From NCBI GenBank assembly GCA_040222855.1, contig JAVKCD010000023.1, forward strand, positions 1 to 40,986: a stretch of 40,986 nucleotides of DNA. Reading direction: 5' to 3'. Below, one piece after another: positions 1 to 9,309 of the stretch. Source of the DNA: Phycisphaeraceae bacterium. Its GTDB lineage: Bacteria; Planctomycetota; Phycisphaerae; Phycisphaerales; Phycisphaeraceae. The position numbers and the translations under genes are program-made. Each line of letters opens with the position of its first letter. Within the stretch, counting starts at the first letter, position 1. Below the pieces are notes generated by a model that had not been told where the DNA came from, ran no database searches, and saw only the letters and a list, made by a program, of their open reading frames with translations.

Positions 1-141
1 ACCGACCCCGCCGCCGACATCACCAACCTGGCCGAACCCTTCATCGCCACAGGACCCTCGCTCAAACCCAACCCCGACAACGCCAAAACCTACGCCAGCC
101 TCTTGGATCGCTTCGTTGATGCACTGGAAGACCATTACGGG
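1..141. repeat. Left copy of a 141-bp terminal inverted repeat
   Basis: Bases 1-141 are identical to the reverse complement of 40846-40986. Identity stops exactly at base 141 (next base is A here and T in the other copy). The repeat lies inside coding sequence for the C-terminus of a kinase-like protein in both places, so it is not a non-coding transposon end. The length equals the largest k in the default k-mer series of the assembler MEGAHIT, so the limit may be set by the assembly graph. The true genomic repeat probably extends outward beyond the window. Confidence 0.97.
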
Positions 142-165
142 ATCGGCAAAGACGAGTCACGATGA
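1..165 (+). CDS. C-terminal fragment of an FGGY-like carbohydrate kinase (5' truncated by window edge)
   Basis: The frame is open from base 1 to a TGA at 163-165 and gives 54 residues ending in GIGKDESR. The stretch SLKPNPDNAKTYASLLDRF resembles the usual end of FGGY sugar kinases (xylulokinase, rhamnulokinase or glycerol kinase type), where a K/EPNP-type turn is followed by a tyrosine-containing helix. Neither ATP-binding nor sugar-binding motifs are in the window, so the family call rests on this short tail only. The first 47 residues are identical to those of the inverted copy at the right end, and the last residues differ. It converges on the efflux genes with a 31-bp gap. No function beyond probable sugar phosphorylation can be claimed. 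Confidence 0.45.
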   Translation, partial: TDPAADITNLAEPFIATGPSLKPNPDNAKTYASLLDRFVDALEDHYGIGKDESR

Positions 166-196
166 CGCCCGTTTCAACGGACCCGCGCGGCTCATT

Positions 197-1639
197 TCAG
201 CGAGAATCAACCACCATCTCATCTGCGGCATCGACCCAGCCACCCCCAAACGCCGAATAGAGCTGAATCACCGACAAAAATACCTGAGCATCGAGCTGGG
301 CCTCGCGCAGCTCTGAGTCGAACAGGTCACGCTCAGCGTCCAGGACCTCGATGAAGCTGACGTAGCCGTTGTCGTATCGCTTGCCCGCCAGCTCTGAGTA
401 CGTCCGAAGCGCATCGACCTGACGCCCAATCGCCCCGGACTCCTGCTCAATCGTCTCCAGCGTCACCAGTGCATTCTCGACCTCGCGTAGCGAGAACAGC
501 ACCACCTGCGCATACTGCTGGACCGCCTGCTCCTTCACGGCCTCAGCCAACTCCACGCCCGACCGGATCCGCCCGCCCGAGAAGATCGGCCCGGCTGCCC
601 CGGCCGCGATCTGATAGAGCACTGCCTGGCCCGTCGGCAGATTCTGCAGTTCATTACTCGCTACCCCGAGCAGGCCGGTCAACGAGACCCGTGGGTAGTA
701 CTCAGCTACGGCGACGCCGATCTGAGCATTCGCAGAGATCATCTGCTGCTCGGCCAGTTGCACATCAGGCCGCCTTTGGAGCAGGTCCGAAGGCAACCCA
801 CCCGGAACACGCGGTAGATCAACCTGATCCAGCCCCTCTACACGCTCGATAGGACCCGGCACTCGACCAAGCAGCACTGACAATGCGTGCTCGAGCCGTG
901 CGATCTCTCTTTGCAGTGCCGGGAGCGTTGCGGCGGTACGCTCGTATTCGGAACGAAGCTGTGACACCTCAAGTCTGGAGATCACACCTTCTTCACGCTG
1001 CCGTTCAAAGAGTGTCAGGCTTTGCTCACGGGCCTTGAGACTCCGCTTGGCGATCGCCAACTGCTCGTCAAGACTCAACAGCGTGATGTATGACTCTGCG
1101 ACCGCTGTGATCAGCGACAGCACGATGGCACGGCGATTCTCAACCGAGGCCAGCAGGTCCGCCATCGCCGCCTCGTTCGACCTGCTGATTCGCCCCCACA
1201 CGTCCAGTTCCCATCGAGCCGATAGGTCGAGCTGATAGAACTCCGACCGCCGATCATCCCCTCGAATCGGAACCAGCCCCGTCTCGCCCGAGACCTGCTG
1301 ATAGCCGCCTGTTGCACCAAAATCGACCGAAGGCATACGCTGCGAACGACTGATGCCCAGCCGCGACTCGAACTCCTGGACCCGCGCGATCGCAATCAGC
1401 AGGTCCTGATTCTGATGCAGCGCCTCGTCGATATACCCCTCCAGTTGAGCATCACCGAACAGCCTCCACCACAACACCTCCTCACCCTCGGCATCCACAA
1501 CATCCTCTGCCGCATACCGGAACGACTCGGGGATGGTCACTTCAGGTGGCTCGTAGTCGGGTCCGACCGTGCACGCCGTCAGAAAACCCAGAGCTGGCAG
1601 CACCAACGTGCAGATCGTGGTCGCTCGTCGCTTATGCAT
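197..1639 (-). CDS. RND efflux system outer-membrane lipoprotein, OprM/NodT family
   Basis: This is the TolC-like outer-membrane channel of a tripartite pump, forming the exit duct for substrates passed on by the RND pump. The N-terminus has a basic stretch, a hydrophobic helix and the lipobox LTAC, so it is a lipoprotein. It is followed by VGPDYEPP, which is typical of NodT-type factors. The rest has the two repeated helical-hairpin/strand halves expected of this family (about 480 residues is normal length). I chose the ATG at 1639 because a GGAGG lies about 10 nt upstream and it overlaps the pump gene stop by 8 bp. An in-frame ATG at 1660 is possible but would overlap more. It is the last gene of a three-gene leftward operon. 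Confidence 0.93.
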   Translation of the reverse strand: MHKRRATTICTLVLPALGFLTACTVGPDYEPPEVTIPESFRYAAEDVVDAEGEEVLWWRLFGDAQLEGYIDEALHQNQDLLIAIARVQEFESRLGISRSQRMPSVDFGATGGYQQVSGETGLVPIRGDDRRSEFYQLDLSARWELDVWGRISRSNEAAMADLLASVENRRAIVLSLITAVAESYITLLSLDEQLAIAKRSLKAREQSLTLFERQREEGVISRLEVSQLRSEYERTAATLPALQREIARLEHALSVLLGRVPGPIERVEGLDQVDLPRVPGGLPSDLLQRRPDVQLAEQQMISANAQIGVAVAEYYPRVSLTGLLGVASNELQNLPTGQAVLYQIAAGAAGPIFSGGRIRSGVELAEAVKEQAVQQYAQVVLFSLREVENALVTLETIEQESGAIGRQVDALRTYSELAGKRYDNGYVSFIEVLDAERDLFDSELREAQLDAQVFLSVIQLYSAFGGGWVDAADEMVVDSR

Positions 1640-4600
1640 GGCTCGTCTCCCCTCCGGCACTCGTGGGAGCGGATCGCTCGGTCAGGCTCACGATCAGGTA
1701 GTAGAAAAGTGGCACGAAGAACAAAGCTAGCGTCGTCGCCGAGATCATGCCGCCCAGGACGCCGGTGCCGATCGAGTGACGTGCCTCCGCCCCCGCACCC
1801 GAGGCCAGCACCAATGGCATCGCCCCGAGAATGAAGGACAGCGACGTCATCAGGATCGGCCTCAACCGAAGCCGGGCCGCCTCGACCGCCGCTTCCAGGG
1901 GCTTGAGCCCCTCTGCATACTTCACCTGGGCGAACTCCACGATCAGGATCGCGTTCTTCGCCGACAGTCCGATCAGCGTCAGCAAGCCAACCTGAAAATA
2001 GATGTCGTTCTCCATCCCACGCAGCCACACCGAAACCAACGCACCAAACAACCCAAACGGGACCGCCATGATGATCGCCAGCGGAAGCCCCCAGCGTTCG
2101 TACTGGCCGGCCAGGATCAGGAACACCATCACCAGCCCAAAGCCAAACGCGATCGCCGAAGTGGACCCCGCGTTCTTCTCCTCGTAGGCCTGGCCCGACC
2201 ACGCATACGCCATGGTCTCAGGCAGCACCTCATGACCTAGACGCTCCATCTCAGCGATCGACTCGCCCGAGCTGAACCCGCTCGCCGCATCCCCCGTGAC
2301 CTTCGCCGCAGGAAATCCATTGAACCGGGACACCAGGTCAGGTCCCGCCCGATACGACGAGGTCACCACCGCGGACAACGGCAGCATCGCGCCCTCACGC
2401 TGTCGAACATAAATCCGACCAAGGTCATCAGGATCATCCCGAAACTCAGCGTCCGCCTGAACGATCACATTCCAGACCCGACCAAACTTGTTGTACTGAC
2501 TCACATACGCCGAACCGAACAGCGACTGCATCGCCTCGTAGATCCCGTCCACCGGCATCCCCAGCGTCTCGGCCCGTGTCCGATCCACCTGCACCTGGAG
2601 CTGGCGTGTCGACGGGTTGAACGTGCTGTTCAGCCGGGACAGCACGGGCGACTCCCCCGCCTTGGCGATCAACTCTCGGACCGACGAACCGAGCAGCAGG
2701 GGGTCGTCCGCCCCTCGATTCTGAACCCAGTACTCAAACCCGCCTTGGCTACCCAGGCCCGGGATCGAAGGCGGGTTGATCGGGATCACCATCCCGTCAC
2801 GCAGCTTCCTGAGTTTAGGCATCGAGGTGGCAAACACCGCGTCGATCGACAACGAAGGGTCCTGCCGCTCGCCAAAGTCCTTCAACTCCACGAACAAGGT
2901 CCCGCTGTTTGCCTTGAATTGACCATCGAGAATGCTGTACCCCGCCAACGTGGACGCTCGCGCTACCGCCGGGTGCTCGAGAAAAATATCCGCCGTCGCA
3001 CGAGACACCTTCTCGCTCCGATCAAGGCTGGCCCCGTCAGGCATGATCACCGCGGTCAGAAAGAAACCCTGATCCTCCAGCGGGACAAAACTCGCCGGCA
3101 CTGTGCCAAACAGAACCACAATGCCCATGAACATCCCCGCCACGATCAGCAGACTGAGTGCCCACGCCCGGATCGTCCAACGCACGCCGATCGCGTACAA
3201 ACCCGTGATCCAGTCAAGCGAGCTATTGAACACTCGAAACACCCCCGCCACCGACGTCCGTGGCCGCAGGAGCAACCCCGCCAGTGCAGGCGTCAGCGTC
3301 AATGCCACAAAACTCGATATCGCCACCGACACCGCGATCGTCACCGCAAACTGCTGATAGAGCACCCCCGTCGTCCCGCCCAGAAAAGCAACCGGCACAA
3401 ACACCGCGATCAGCACCAGGGTCGTCGCGATCACCGGCCCGATCACTTCTTTCATCGCACGGATCGTTGCCTCCTTGGCATTCAATCCCAGTTCCGCGAT
3501 GTTCCGCTCCACGTTCTCAACCACCACGATCGCGTCATCACAAACAATGCCGATCGCCAACACCAGTCCAAAAAGCGTCAGTAGATTCAGACTAAAACCC
3601 AGCATCGTCATCCCGATGAACGTCCCGATGATCGACACGATGATCGCCACCGTCGGGATCAGGGTTGCCCGGACGTTCTGAAGAAACAGGTACGTCACCA
3701 GAACCACCAGCACGATCGCGATCACCAGCGTGATCACCACTTCCTCGATCGACGCCGCTACGACTTTCGTCGTGTCGTACGACACCTCGTAAGTCATCCC
3801 TTGCGGGAATGCTACTGCCAGCTCATCCATCATCGCGCGAACAGAACCCGCAACCTCGAGTGCATTCGATCCGGGCTGCTGATAAACCGCGAGGAACGTC
3901 GCAGGCTGGCCATTAAACGATGATCGCAATAGATACTGCTGAATGCCCACCTCAGCACGGGCTACATCACCGACCCGCACCACCGCAGAGCCATCGGACT
4001 CGGCTCGGACGATGATCGATTCGAACTCTTCCGGTTCGTCGTATCGACCCTCGGTAACAACCGGCACCGTGATTGCTGTCGACTCGTGCATCGGTGCCTG
4101 CGCGATCGTCCCGGCGCTGAACTGCTGGTTCTGCCGCGAGATCGCCTGTGTCACGTCGCCCACCGTGATCTCCAGAGCCGCCATCCGCTCGGGATCAAGC
4201 CAGATCCGCATCGCCTGATCCGGCAGCCCCATGATCTGCGCCTGATTCGCACCCGGCACACGCTTAAGGGGATCCAGCACGTACAAGTTCGCGTAGTTGC
4301 CGATGTACTCCTCATCAAAACTGCTGTCTGGCGAGTAGAGCGCGATCAGCATCAGGATGCTCGATGATCGTTTCTGGACCTTCACCCCCGTGGACTGCAC
4401 CGCCGCAGGGAGATTCGGTAACGCCAGATTGACCCGGTTCTGGACCTGAACCTCTGCCGTGTCAGGGTCCGTCCCCAACTCAAAGAACACGGTCATCGAC
4501 ATCTGCCCGCTGGCCGCGCTCGTCGACTGGTAGTACAGCAGCCCGTCCACGCCGTTGATCTGGCTCTCGATCGGCGACGCCACTGAGTTCGCCACCGTCT

Positions 4601-4766
4601 CCGCATCGGCTCCCGGGTACGTCGCCGACACGGTGACCTGCACCGGCGCAATGTCCGGGTACTGCGTGATCGGCAGTCCCAAGCCCGCCACGGCACCAGC
4701 GATCACAACGATGATCGACAACACCGATGCGAGAATCGGCCGCTGAACAAAAAGAGTGGTGATCAT
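1632..4766 (-). CDS. RND efflux pump, inner-membrane permease (HAE1/AcrB family)
   Basis: This is a proton-driven drug or metabolite exporter, and 1044 residues matches AcrB/MexB length. The N-terminus FVQRPILASVLSIIVVIAG is the first membrane helix, followed by the porter domain (YPGADAETV, QVQNRV). Residues about 408-409 are the paired aspartates of helix 4 (GIVCDDAIVVVEN). Residue about 936 is the helix-10 lysine (LSAKNAILIVEF). Together these are the proton-relay residues of AcrB, so the pump looks intact. The start overlaps the adaptor gene stop by 4 bp, indicating translational coupling. Substrate cannot be told from sequence. No regulator gene adjoins the operon. Confidence 0.96.
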   Translation of the reverse strand: MITTLFVQRPILASVLSIIVVIAGAVAGLGLPITQYPDIAPVQVTVSATYPGADAETVANSVASPIESQINGVDGLLYYQSTSAASGQMSMTVFFELGTDPDTAEVQVQNRVNLALPNLPAAVQSTGVKVQKRSSSILMLIALYSPDSSFDEEYIGNYANLYVLDPLKRVPGANQAQIMGLPDQAMRIWLDPERMAALEITVGDVTQAISRQNQQFSAGTIAQAPMHESTAITVPVVTEGRYDEPEEFESIIVRAESDGSAVVRVGDVARAEVGIQQYLLRSSFNGQPATFLAVYQQPGSNALEVAGSVRAMMDELAVAFPQGMTYEVSYDTTKVVAASIEEVVITLVIAIVLVVLVTYLFLQNVRATLIPTVAIIVSIIGTFIGMTMLGFSLNLLTLFGLVLAIGIVCDDAIVVVENVERNIAELGLNAKEATIRAMKEVIGPVIATTLVLIAVFVPVAFLGGTTGVLYQQFAVTIAVSVAISSFVALTLTPALAGLLLRPRTSVAGVFRVFNSSLDWITGLYAIGVRWTIRAWALSLLIVAGMFMGIVVLFGTVPASFVPLEDQGFFLTAVIMPDGASLDRSEKVSRATADIFLEHPAVARASTLAGYSILDGQFKANSGTLFVELKDFGERQDPSLSIDAVFATSMPKLRKLRDGMVIPINPPSIPGLGSQGGFEYWVQNRGADDPLLLGSSVRELIAKAGESPVLSRLNSTFNPSTRQLQVQVDRTRAETLGMPVDGIYEAMQSLFGSAYVSQYNKFGRVWNVIVQADAEFRDDPDDLGRIYVRQREGAMLPLSAVVTSSYRAGPDLVSRFNGFPAAKVTGDAASGFSSGESIAEMERLGHEVLPETMAYAWSGQAYEEKNAGSTSAIAFGFGLVMVFLILAGQYERWGLPLAIIMAVPFGLFGALVSVWLRGMENDIYFQVGLLTLIGLSAKNAILIVEFAQVKYAEGLKPLEAAVEAARLRLRPILMTSLSFILGAMPLVLASGAGAEARHSIGTGVLGGMISATTLALFFVPLFYYLIVSLTERSAPTSAGGETSHA

Positions 4767-5953
4767 CGGGATGGCCCCACACCTGAGCCCTTGTGCTCAC
4801 CCAGACTCACGATCGACAACGCCGCCCCAGGTCGCAAACCAACACTCCCAGCCGTGATCACCCGATCCCCCGACGCCAGGCCCTTACGGATCACCCAGCC
4901 CTCGTCGGTCCACGGCCCGGTCAACACCGGCCGCTGCTCGGCGTTGCCATCCTGATCTACCAGCCAGACATATGGACCCTTGGGGCTCTGAAGCACAGCC
5001 TCCCTGGGCACCGTGATCGCATTGGGCCGGGTCACCCCCAATACCCGCACACTCACATACTGCCCCGGATGCAGCGGAGAATCACCAGCATTAGGCAGCT
5101 CTGCTCGCACCAGAATCGTCCCGGTCCGCGCATCCACCGAAGCATCCGCAAACGAGATCTTCCCCCTGCTTGGATGTACCAGCCCATCCGATCTCACCAC
5201 CTCTACCTCGTAACCCTCATCCGAATCAGGAAACGACAACTCACCATCAGCCCGCCGACGCTCGCTGGTGAGATACTGCGCCTCCGAGACACTAAACTCC
5301 ACCCACATCGGGTCCATCCGAGCCACATAGGTCAGCGGTGCGGCGCCAAAGCTCAGATAGGCCCCCACACGCTCCGACGCCTCCCCCGTCATCCCTGACA
5401 AGGGCGACGTGATCGTCGTATACCCCAGATCCAGTTCAGCCTGAAAAACCCGAGCCGAAGCCCCCTCCACCGCCGCAGCTGCCTCATTCACCCGGCTGTT
5501 CGCGTCATCCAACTCCTTCTGAGCCACCGCCTCGATCTCCGCCAGCGGCTTCACCCGCGCCAGCAAGGCCTGAGCGTTGTCTAGCCGCGCCTGCTGCTGT
5601 GACAACTCAGCCTTTGCCGCGCGAAGCTGTGCCTCGAACGGCGCCGGATCGATCTGGAACAGCACGTCGCCCTCCTCAACGGCACCACCCTCGCGATAGT
5701 CAATGCTGTCGAGAAACCCCGACACACGCGTCCGGATCTCCACCCGCTGAGAACTCGCCGTCCGCCCGACAAACTCAGTCACCACCGGCAGATCCACCGG
5801 CCGCAACTGAACAACCTCCACCTCCCGTGGCGGAGCATCAGGAGCAGCCGCCTCTTGATCACCACACCCACTCAAGAACATCGTCAAGCTGAGACAGCCC
5901 ACGCGCACCAACCATCTGTCAGGGGCCATCCACTCAGACAAGCTCGAATCCAT
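4763..5953 (-). CDS. RND efflux periplasmic adaptor subunit, lipoprotein (MFP/HlyD-like)
   Basis: This is the periplasmic membrane-fusion protein that bridges the RND pump and the outer-membrane channel. The signal peptide ends in the lipobox LSGC. The first barrel/lipoyl strand (VVTEFVGRTASSQRVEIR, then GFLDSIDYREGGAVEEGDVLF) is typical of AcrA/MexA. An alpha-hairpin (QQQARLDNAQALL region) follows, then a second lipoyl half (YTTITSPLSG), a beta-barrel and the membrane-proximal domain (VPREAVLQSPKGPYVW). About 396 residues is normal. I chose the ATG at 5953, which has AAGGGAA in front; the GTG one codon earlier is an alternative. It is the first gene of the efflux operon. Confidence 0.94.
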   Translation of the reverse strand: MDSSLSEWMAPDRWLVRVGCLSLTMFLSGCGDQEAAAPDAPPREVEVVQLRPVDLPVVTEFVGRTASSQRVEIRTRVSGFLDSIDYREGGAVEEGDVLFQIDPAPFEAQLRAAKAELSQQQARLDNAQALLARVKPLAEIEAVAQKELDDANSRVNEAAAAVEGASARVFQAELDLGYTTITSPLSGMTGEASERVGAYLSFGAAPLTYVARMDPMWVEFSVSEAQYLTSERRRADGELSFPDSDEGYEVEVVRSDGLVHPSRGKISFADASVDARTGTILVRAELPNAGDSPLHPGQYVSVRVLGVTRPNAITVPREAVLQSPKGPYVWLVDQDGNAEQRPVLTGPWTDEGWVIRKGLASGDRVITAGSVGLRPGAALSIVSLGEHKGSGVGPSR

Positions 5954-6034
5954 CACGTTCCCTTCAAGCGACGTTCAGCCCTCAGAACACACACTGACTA
6001 ACTCAACCTTGGGAGTCTAGCCGATCCCCGTATC

Positions 6035-6736
6035 TCAATCCCCCTCACGCCCGATGGATCTCTCGCTCGCAGGCAAACCCACCAACCGTGCGATCGCCAC
6101 CGCCAGGTAAAGTACTCCAAACATCGCCTGTGCCATCGCGATCGCCCGCATCCCACCTGAGATCGGAACATAATCGCCATACCCCACCGTCGTCTGAGTC
6201 ACGACGCTAAAAAAAACCGCCGCCGCACTTGACCCAGCCGCCGCAGCCTCATGATTCGGCGACCACGCCATCGGATTACCCGACAGGACCTGGCCATACA
6301 ACCCCGCGAAAAACCAGATTGCCACAAGATACCCAGCCACCGCCGCCGACAGCCTCGCCCACACCCCATGCCCGTCCTCAACCATGAACCGGATCATGCC
6401 GATCACCACCAGCACAAAAAACAACGACCCCGCGAGATCAACAGGCAACCTGATGCTCTCGAACTCAGTCGATGCTGGCCACCACAGACTGATCAGATTG
6501 ATCGACGCCAGCAACAGCGCCAGAATCGCCAGAATCGCACCATTGCTGACAGTAATCAGTGCCAGTCCTGTTACACACGTCAGAGCCAGCTTCATAAACA
6601 GCAGCAGTCCTGTGGCTTCCCCGAGTTGTGAAAGTGAGGTCACCAAAAACAACAGCACCGTAAGCAGCGCATAACTCAGCCCTCGTCTCGCACGACACCA
6701 ATCCAGGTAATGACGAAAAATCGTTTGCATGATCAT
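6035..6736 (-). CDS. Potassium channel family protein (Ion_trans_2 type)
   Basis: This integral membrane protein carries one clear K+ selectivity filter, TTVGYGDYVP, near residue 190. The filter is flanked by a pore helix (FFSVVTQ) and a following inner helix (IAMAQAMFGVLYLAVAIARLVG). Four to five hydrophobic segments precede it, which suggests a six-helix subunit without a charged S4, and there is no cytoplasmic RCK domain. It ends soon after the last helix. The gene sits 79 bp upstream of the efflux operon on the same strand and 68 bp downstream of the KDG kinase gene, so it could be read with either. The first ATG (6736) has a GAGAG in front; an ATG two codons later is possible. Confidence 0.85.
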   Translation of the reverse strand: MIMQTIFRHYLDWCRARRGLSYALLTVLLFLVTSLSQLGEATGLLLFMKLALTCVTGLALITVSNGAILAILALLLASINLISLWWPASTEFESIRLPVDLAGSLFFVLVVIGMIRFMVEDGHGVWARLSAAVAGYLVAIWFFAGLYGQVLSGNPMAWSPNHEAAAAGSSAAAVFFSVVTQTTVGYGDYVPISGGMRAIAMAQAMFGVLYLAVAIARLVGLPASERSIGREGD

Positions 6737-6804
6737 CTCTCACAGCAGCGAACATCCTAACGGTATCGACGCCGCCGCAGGCTGATTAAAGATGATCCAG
6801 CTAT

Positions 6805-7851
6805 TCACCGATCCACGCGCCCCGAGGCATCACCCTCCGCCAGCTTCAGCACTTCATCAACCGACACGATGTTAAAGTCACCGGGAATCGTCTGCTTCAG
6901 ACACGAGGCCGCTACCGCAAACTCCAACGCCTTCCGCGTATCCCCCAGCCGAGTCAGCCCGTAGATCAAACCCGCTGCGAAACTGTCCCCTCCCCCCACG
7001 CGATCCACCAACTGCACGTCATACGCTCGTGACCGTGTCGCCGTCGAGCACTCTCGATCATCGAGCATCAGCGCCGACCAGCCATTCCGCGACGCCGAGT
7101 GACTCTCACGCAGCGTGATCGCCACCGCCTTGAAACCAAACTGCTCGCGCAGTTTCCTCGCGAGCTTGCCATACCCCGCCTCATCAAGATACCCCGCCGT
7201 CACATCCGTGTCCTCAGGCGACACGCCCAGGGATTTTTCCGCATCTTCCTCATTAGCAATGCAGACATCGACATGCTCCATCAACGGCCGCATCACCACC
7301 TGCGCTTCTGCCGTCGTCCACAGCTTCTTGCGAAAGTTCAGGTCGCAGGACACCGTGCACCCCACCCGTTTCGCCGCAGCCAGCAGCACGCCCAACGTCT
7401 CTCGCGGGACCTCGCCCAACGCTGGCGTGATCCCCGTCCAGTGAAACCACGAAGCCCCCGCAAACACCGCATCAACATCCAACTCATCAACCCCAAGCGA
7501 CGCCACCGCAGCACCCGCCCGGTCATACACCACCTTGCTCGCCCGTTGGCTCGCACCCGTCTCCAGAAAGTAGACCCCAACCCGCTCCCCGCCACGAACC
7601 ACAAACGATGTGTCCACGCCGAATCGACGCAGATGGTTCACCGCAGCCTGCCCGATCTCGTGCTTCGGCAGCTTGCTCACAAAACTCGCGTCAAGACCAA
7701 ACTGCGCCAACGAAGAAGCCACATTCGCCTCGCCCCCACCATAGGTCACATCAAACTGACTCGCCTGCAGAAAACGCGAGAAGCCAGGCGTCGACAGCCT
7801 GAGCATGATCTCACCGAACGTCACGACACGACCCGAATCAATCGCAGCCAT
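6805..7851 (-). CDS. kdgK: 2-keto-3-deoxygluconate kinase, PfkB family
   Basis: This enzyme phosphorylates 2-keto-3-deoxygluconate to KDPG in the cytoplasm. The PfkB fold is evident from VVTFGEIMLRLSTPG at the N-terminus, YGGGEANVASSLAQFG (sugar-binding glycine motif, about residue 37), the internal DLNFRKKLW, and the C-terminal anion-hole/catalytic motif RVGGGDSFAAGLIYGL (about residue 283). Length 348 is typical. It is 12 bp downstream of the KDPG aldolase gene, which makes the kinase and aldolase consecutive steps of one pathway and supports the KDG kinase call over other sugar kinases. The start has GAGGTG 5 nt upstream. It is the last gene of the uronate operon. Confidence 0.88.
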   Translation of the reverse strand: MAAIDSGRVVTFGEIMLRLSTPGFSRFLQASQFDVTYGGGEANVASSLAQFGLDASFVSKLPKHEIGQAAVNHLRRFGVDTSFVVRGGERVGVYFLETGASQRASKVVYDRAGAAVASLGVDELDVDAVFAGASWFHWTGITPALGEVPRETLGVLLAAAKRVGCTVSCDLNFRKKLWTTAEAQVVMRPLMEHVDVCIANEEDAEKSLGVSPEDTDVTAGYLDEAGYGKLARKLREQFGFKAVAITLRESHSASRNGWSALMLDDRECSTATRSRAYDVQLVDRVGGGDSFAAGLIYGLTRLGDTRKALEFAVAASCLKQTIPGDFNIVSVDEVLKLAEGDASGRVDR

Positions 7852-7863
7852 CTTGCACCTCAG

Positions 7864-8508
7864 TTATGAAGAAGCGGAGTCCGCCGAAGCTCGAATCCGC
7901 GCCGCGTTCGCCGTGATCGCAGCCCAGTCTCGTGCCTCCAACTTATCCTTGGGGCATAGCGCTCCGCCAGCACCCACCGCCACAGCGCCCGCCTTAATCC
8001 AGTCACCCGCATTGTCCAGCGTCACCCCGCCCGTCGGCATGAGCCTCAGATGCGGCATCGGCGCCAGCACCGCTTTGAAAAACGGTATGCCCAGACTGTC
8101 CGCAGGAAACACCTTGGCCACATCCGCCCCCACCTGCATCGCACGATGAATCTCTGTCGGCGTAAAACATCCCGGCATGGCCGCCGCCCCCGAAGCGTGC
8201 GCCGCCTCCACAATCGCCGGATCAAAAATGGGGCTCACTACATACCGCGCCCCCGCCGCGGCCGCCGCCCGGGCTGTGTCTCCGTCCAGCACCGAACCCA
8301 CGCCCAGAAATAGCTCGTCCCCATATCGCTTGGCCAGATCACGAATGCCCTCGATCGCATTCGGCGTCGACAACGTCACCTCAATACCCCGCACACCACC
8401 CGCCGCGAGCGCTTCCGCCAATGCTGGCAGGTCTTCGGACGACCCAAGCCGAATCACCGCGATCACTCGTTCACGCTTTAGTCGATCAAGAATCGCTCCA
8501 CGATCCAT
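7864..8508 (-). CDS. eda: KDPG/KHG aldolase (bifunctional 4-hydroxy-2-oxoglutarate / 2-dehydro-3-deoxyphosphogluconate aldolase)
   Basis: This class I aldolase splits KDPG to pyruvate and glyceraldehyde-3-phosphate. The 214-residue TIM barrel shows the family signature: RVIAVIRLG at the start, GGVRGIEVTLSTP with the catalytic Glu near residue 42, GVGSVLD (usually GAGTVL), MPGCFTPTEI, DVAKVFPAD with the Schiff-base Lys near residue 128, and the phosphate-binding MPTGGV. Length matches E. coli Eda. It lies between the SDR gene (24-bp gap) and kdgK (12-bp gap) in the leftward uronate operon. An AGGAAC precedes the ATG. Confidence 0.93.
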   Translation of the reverse strand: MDRGAILDRLKRERVIAVIRLGSSEDLPALAEALAAGGVRGIEVTLSTPNAIEGIRDLAKRYGDELFLGVGSVLDGDTARAAAAAGARYVVSPIFDPAIVEAAHASGAAAMPGCFTPTEIHRAMQVGADVAKVFPADSLGIPFFKAVLAPMPHLRLMPTGGVTLDNAGDWIKAGAVAVGAGGALCPKDKLEARDWAAITANAARIRASADSASS

Positions 8509-8532
8509 GCCTGATGTTCCTGTTTCTGTTGG

Positions 8533-9309
8533 CTAGAGCCTCTGAACCGTCAACCCGCCATCGACCATGATCGCCTGACCCGTCCCGTAGGGAAGGTCGC
8601 CGCCGACCAGCGCCGCGACCACCGCCCCCACATCCTCCGGCGTCCCCCACCGCCGATCAACCGCGATCCCCTCCGCAAACAGCTTGTCGTATTTCTCCGT
8701 CACTCCCGCCGTCATGTCCGTTTTAATGATCCCTGGCCGCACCTCGTAACAAGGAATGCCAAACTCCCCCAGACGTGCCGCCCACAACTGCGACGCCATC
8801 GCCAGCCCCGCCTTCGTGATGCAGTAGTCCCCACGATTCACCGACACCACCGTCGCACTGACCGACGTCACAAAAACAATCGACGGCTGCCGCTGCGCAT
8901 CGGCCTTTTTCTGCTCGATCATCCACCGAGCCACACGCTGTGTCAGGAAATACGGTCCTCGTAGATTAATCGACATCAACCGATCAAAGCTCTCAGCCGA
9001 CGCATCCAGGATGTCCTCTCGCCGCTCCGGAGCCACCCCCGCATTGTTCACCAGCGCATCAAGCCGACCAAACCGCTCGCGGATTGCCTCGATCATCACC
9101 TCGTGTTCTTCAAGATTCGCCACATCCCCCCGCACATACTGCGTCTCGACGCCATGAGTACCCAGTTCTTCCAGCACACCCTTAACATCCGCCGCCGCCC
9201 GCCGGCCGTTGATCACCACATCAAAACCATCCGCCGCCAGCTTGTGAGCGATCCCCAATCCGATCCCACGCGATCCCCCCGTGACCATCGCAACCGGTCG
9301 ATCACTCAT
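8533..9309 (-). CDS. SDR family NAD(P)-dependent oxidoreductase, probable ketouronate reductase
   Basis: This is a classical short-chain dehydrogenase of 258 residues. It has the cofactor motif GGSRGIGLGIA (residues 11-21), NNAGVAP, a catalytic Ser in FVTSVSA, and YCITKAG carrying the catalytic Tyr and Lys (about 158-162). NGRR after the second strand suggests NADPH preference. It resembles proteins annotated as 3-ketoacyl-ACP reductases. Its place between a GH88 hydrolase and the KDPG aldolase instead suggests reduction of 4-deoxy-L-erythro-5-hexoseulose uronate, or a KduD-like step, to yield 2-keto-3-deoxygluconate. The fold is certain and the substrate is inferred from neighbours only. The start overlaps the GH88 gene stop by 4 bp. 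Confidence 0.85.
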   Translation of the reverse strand: MSDRPVAMVTGGSRGIGLGIAHKLAADGFDVVINGRRAAADVKGVLEELGTHGVETQYVRGDVANLEEHEVMIEAIRERFGRLDALVNNAGVAPERREDILDASAESFDRLMSINLRGPYFLTQRVARWMIEQKKADAQRQPSIVFVTSVSATVVSVNRGDYCITKAGLAMASQLWAARLGEFGIPCYEVRPGIIKTDMTAGVTEKYDKLFAEGIAVDRRWGTPEDVGAVVAALVGGDLPYGTGQAIMVDGGLTVQRL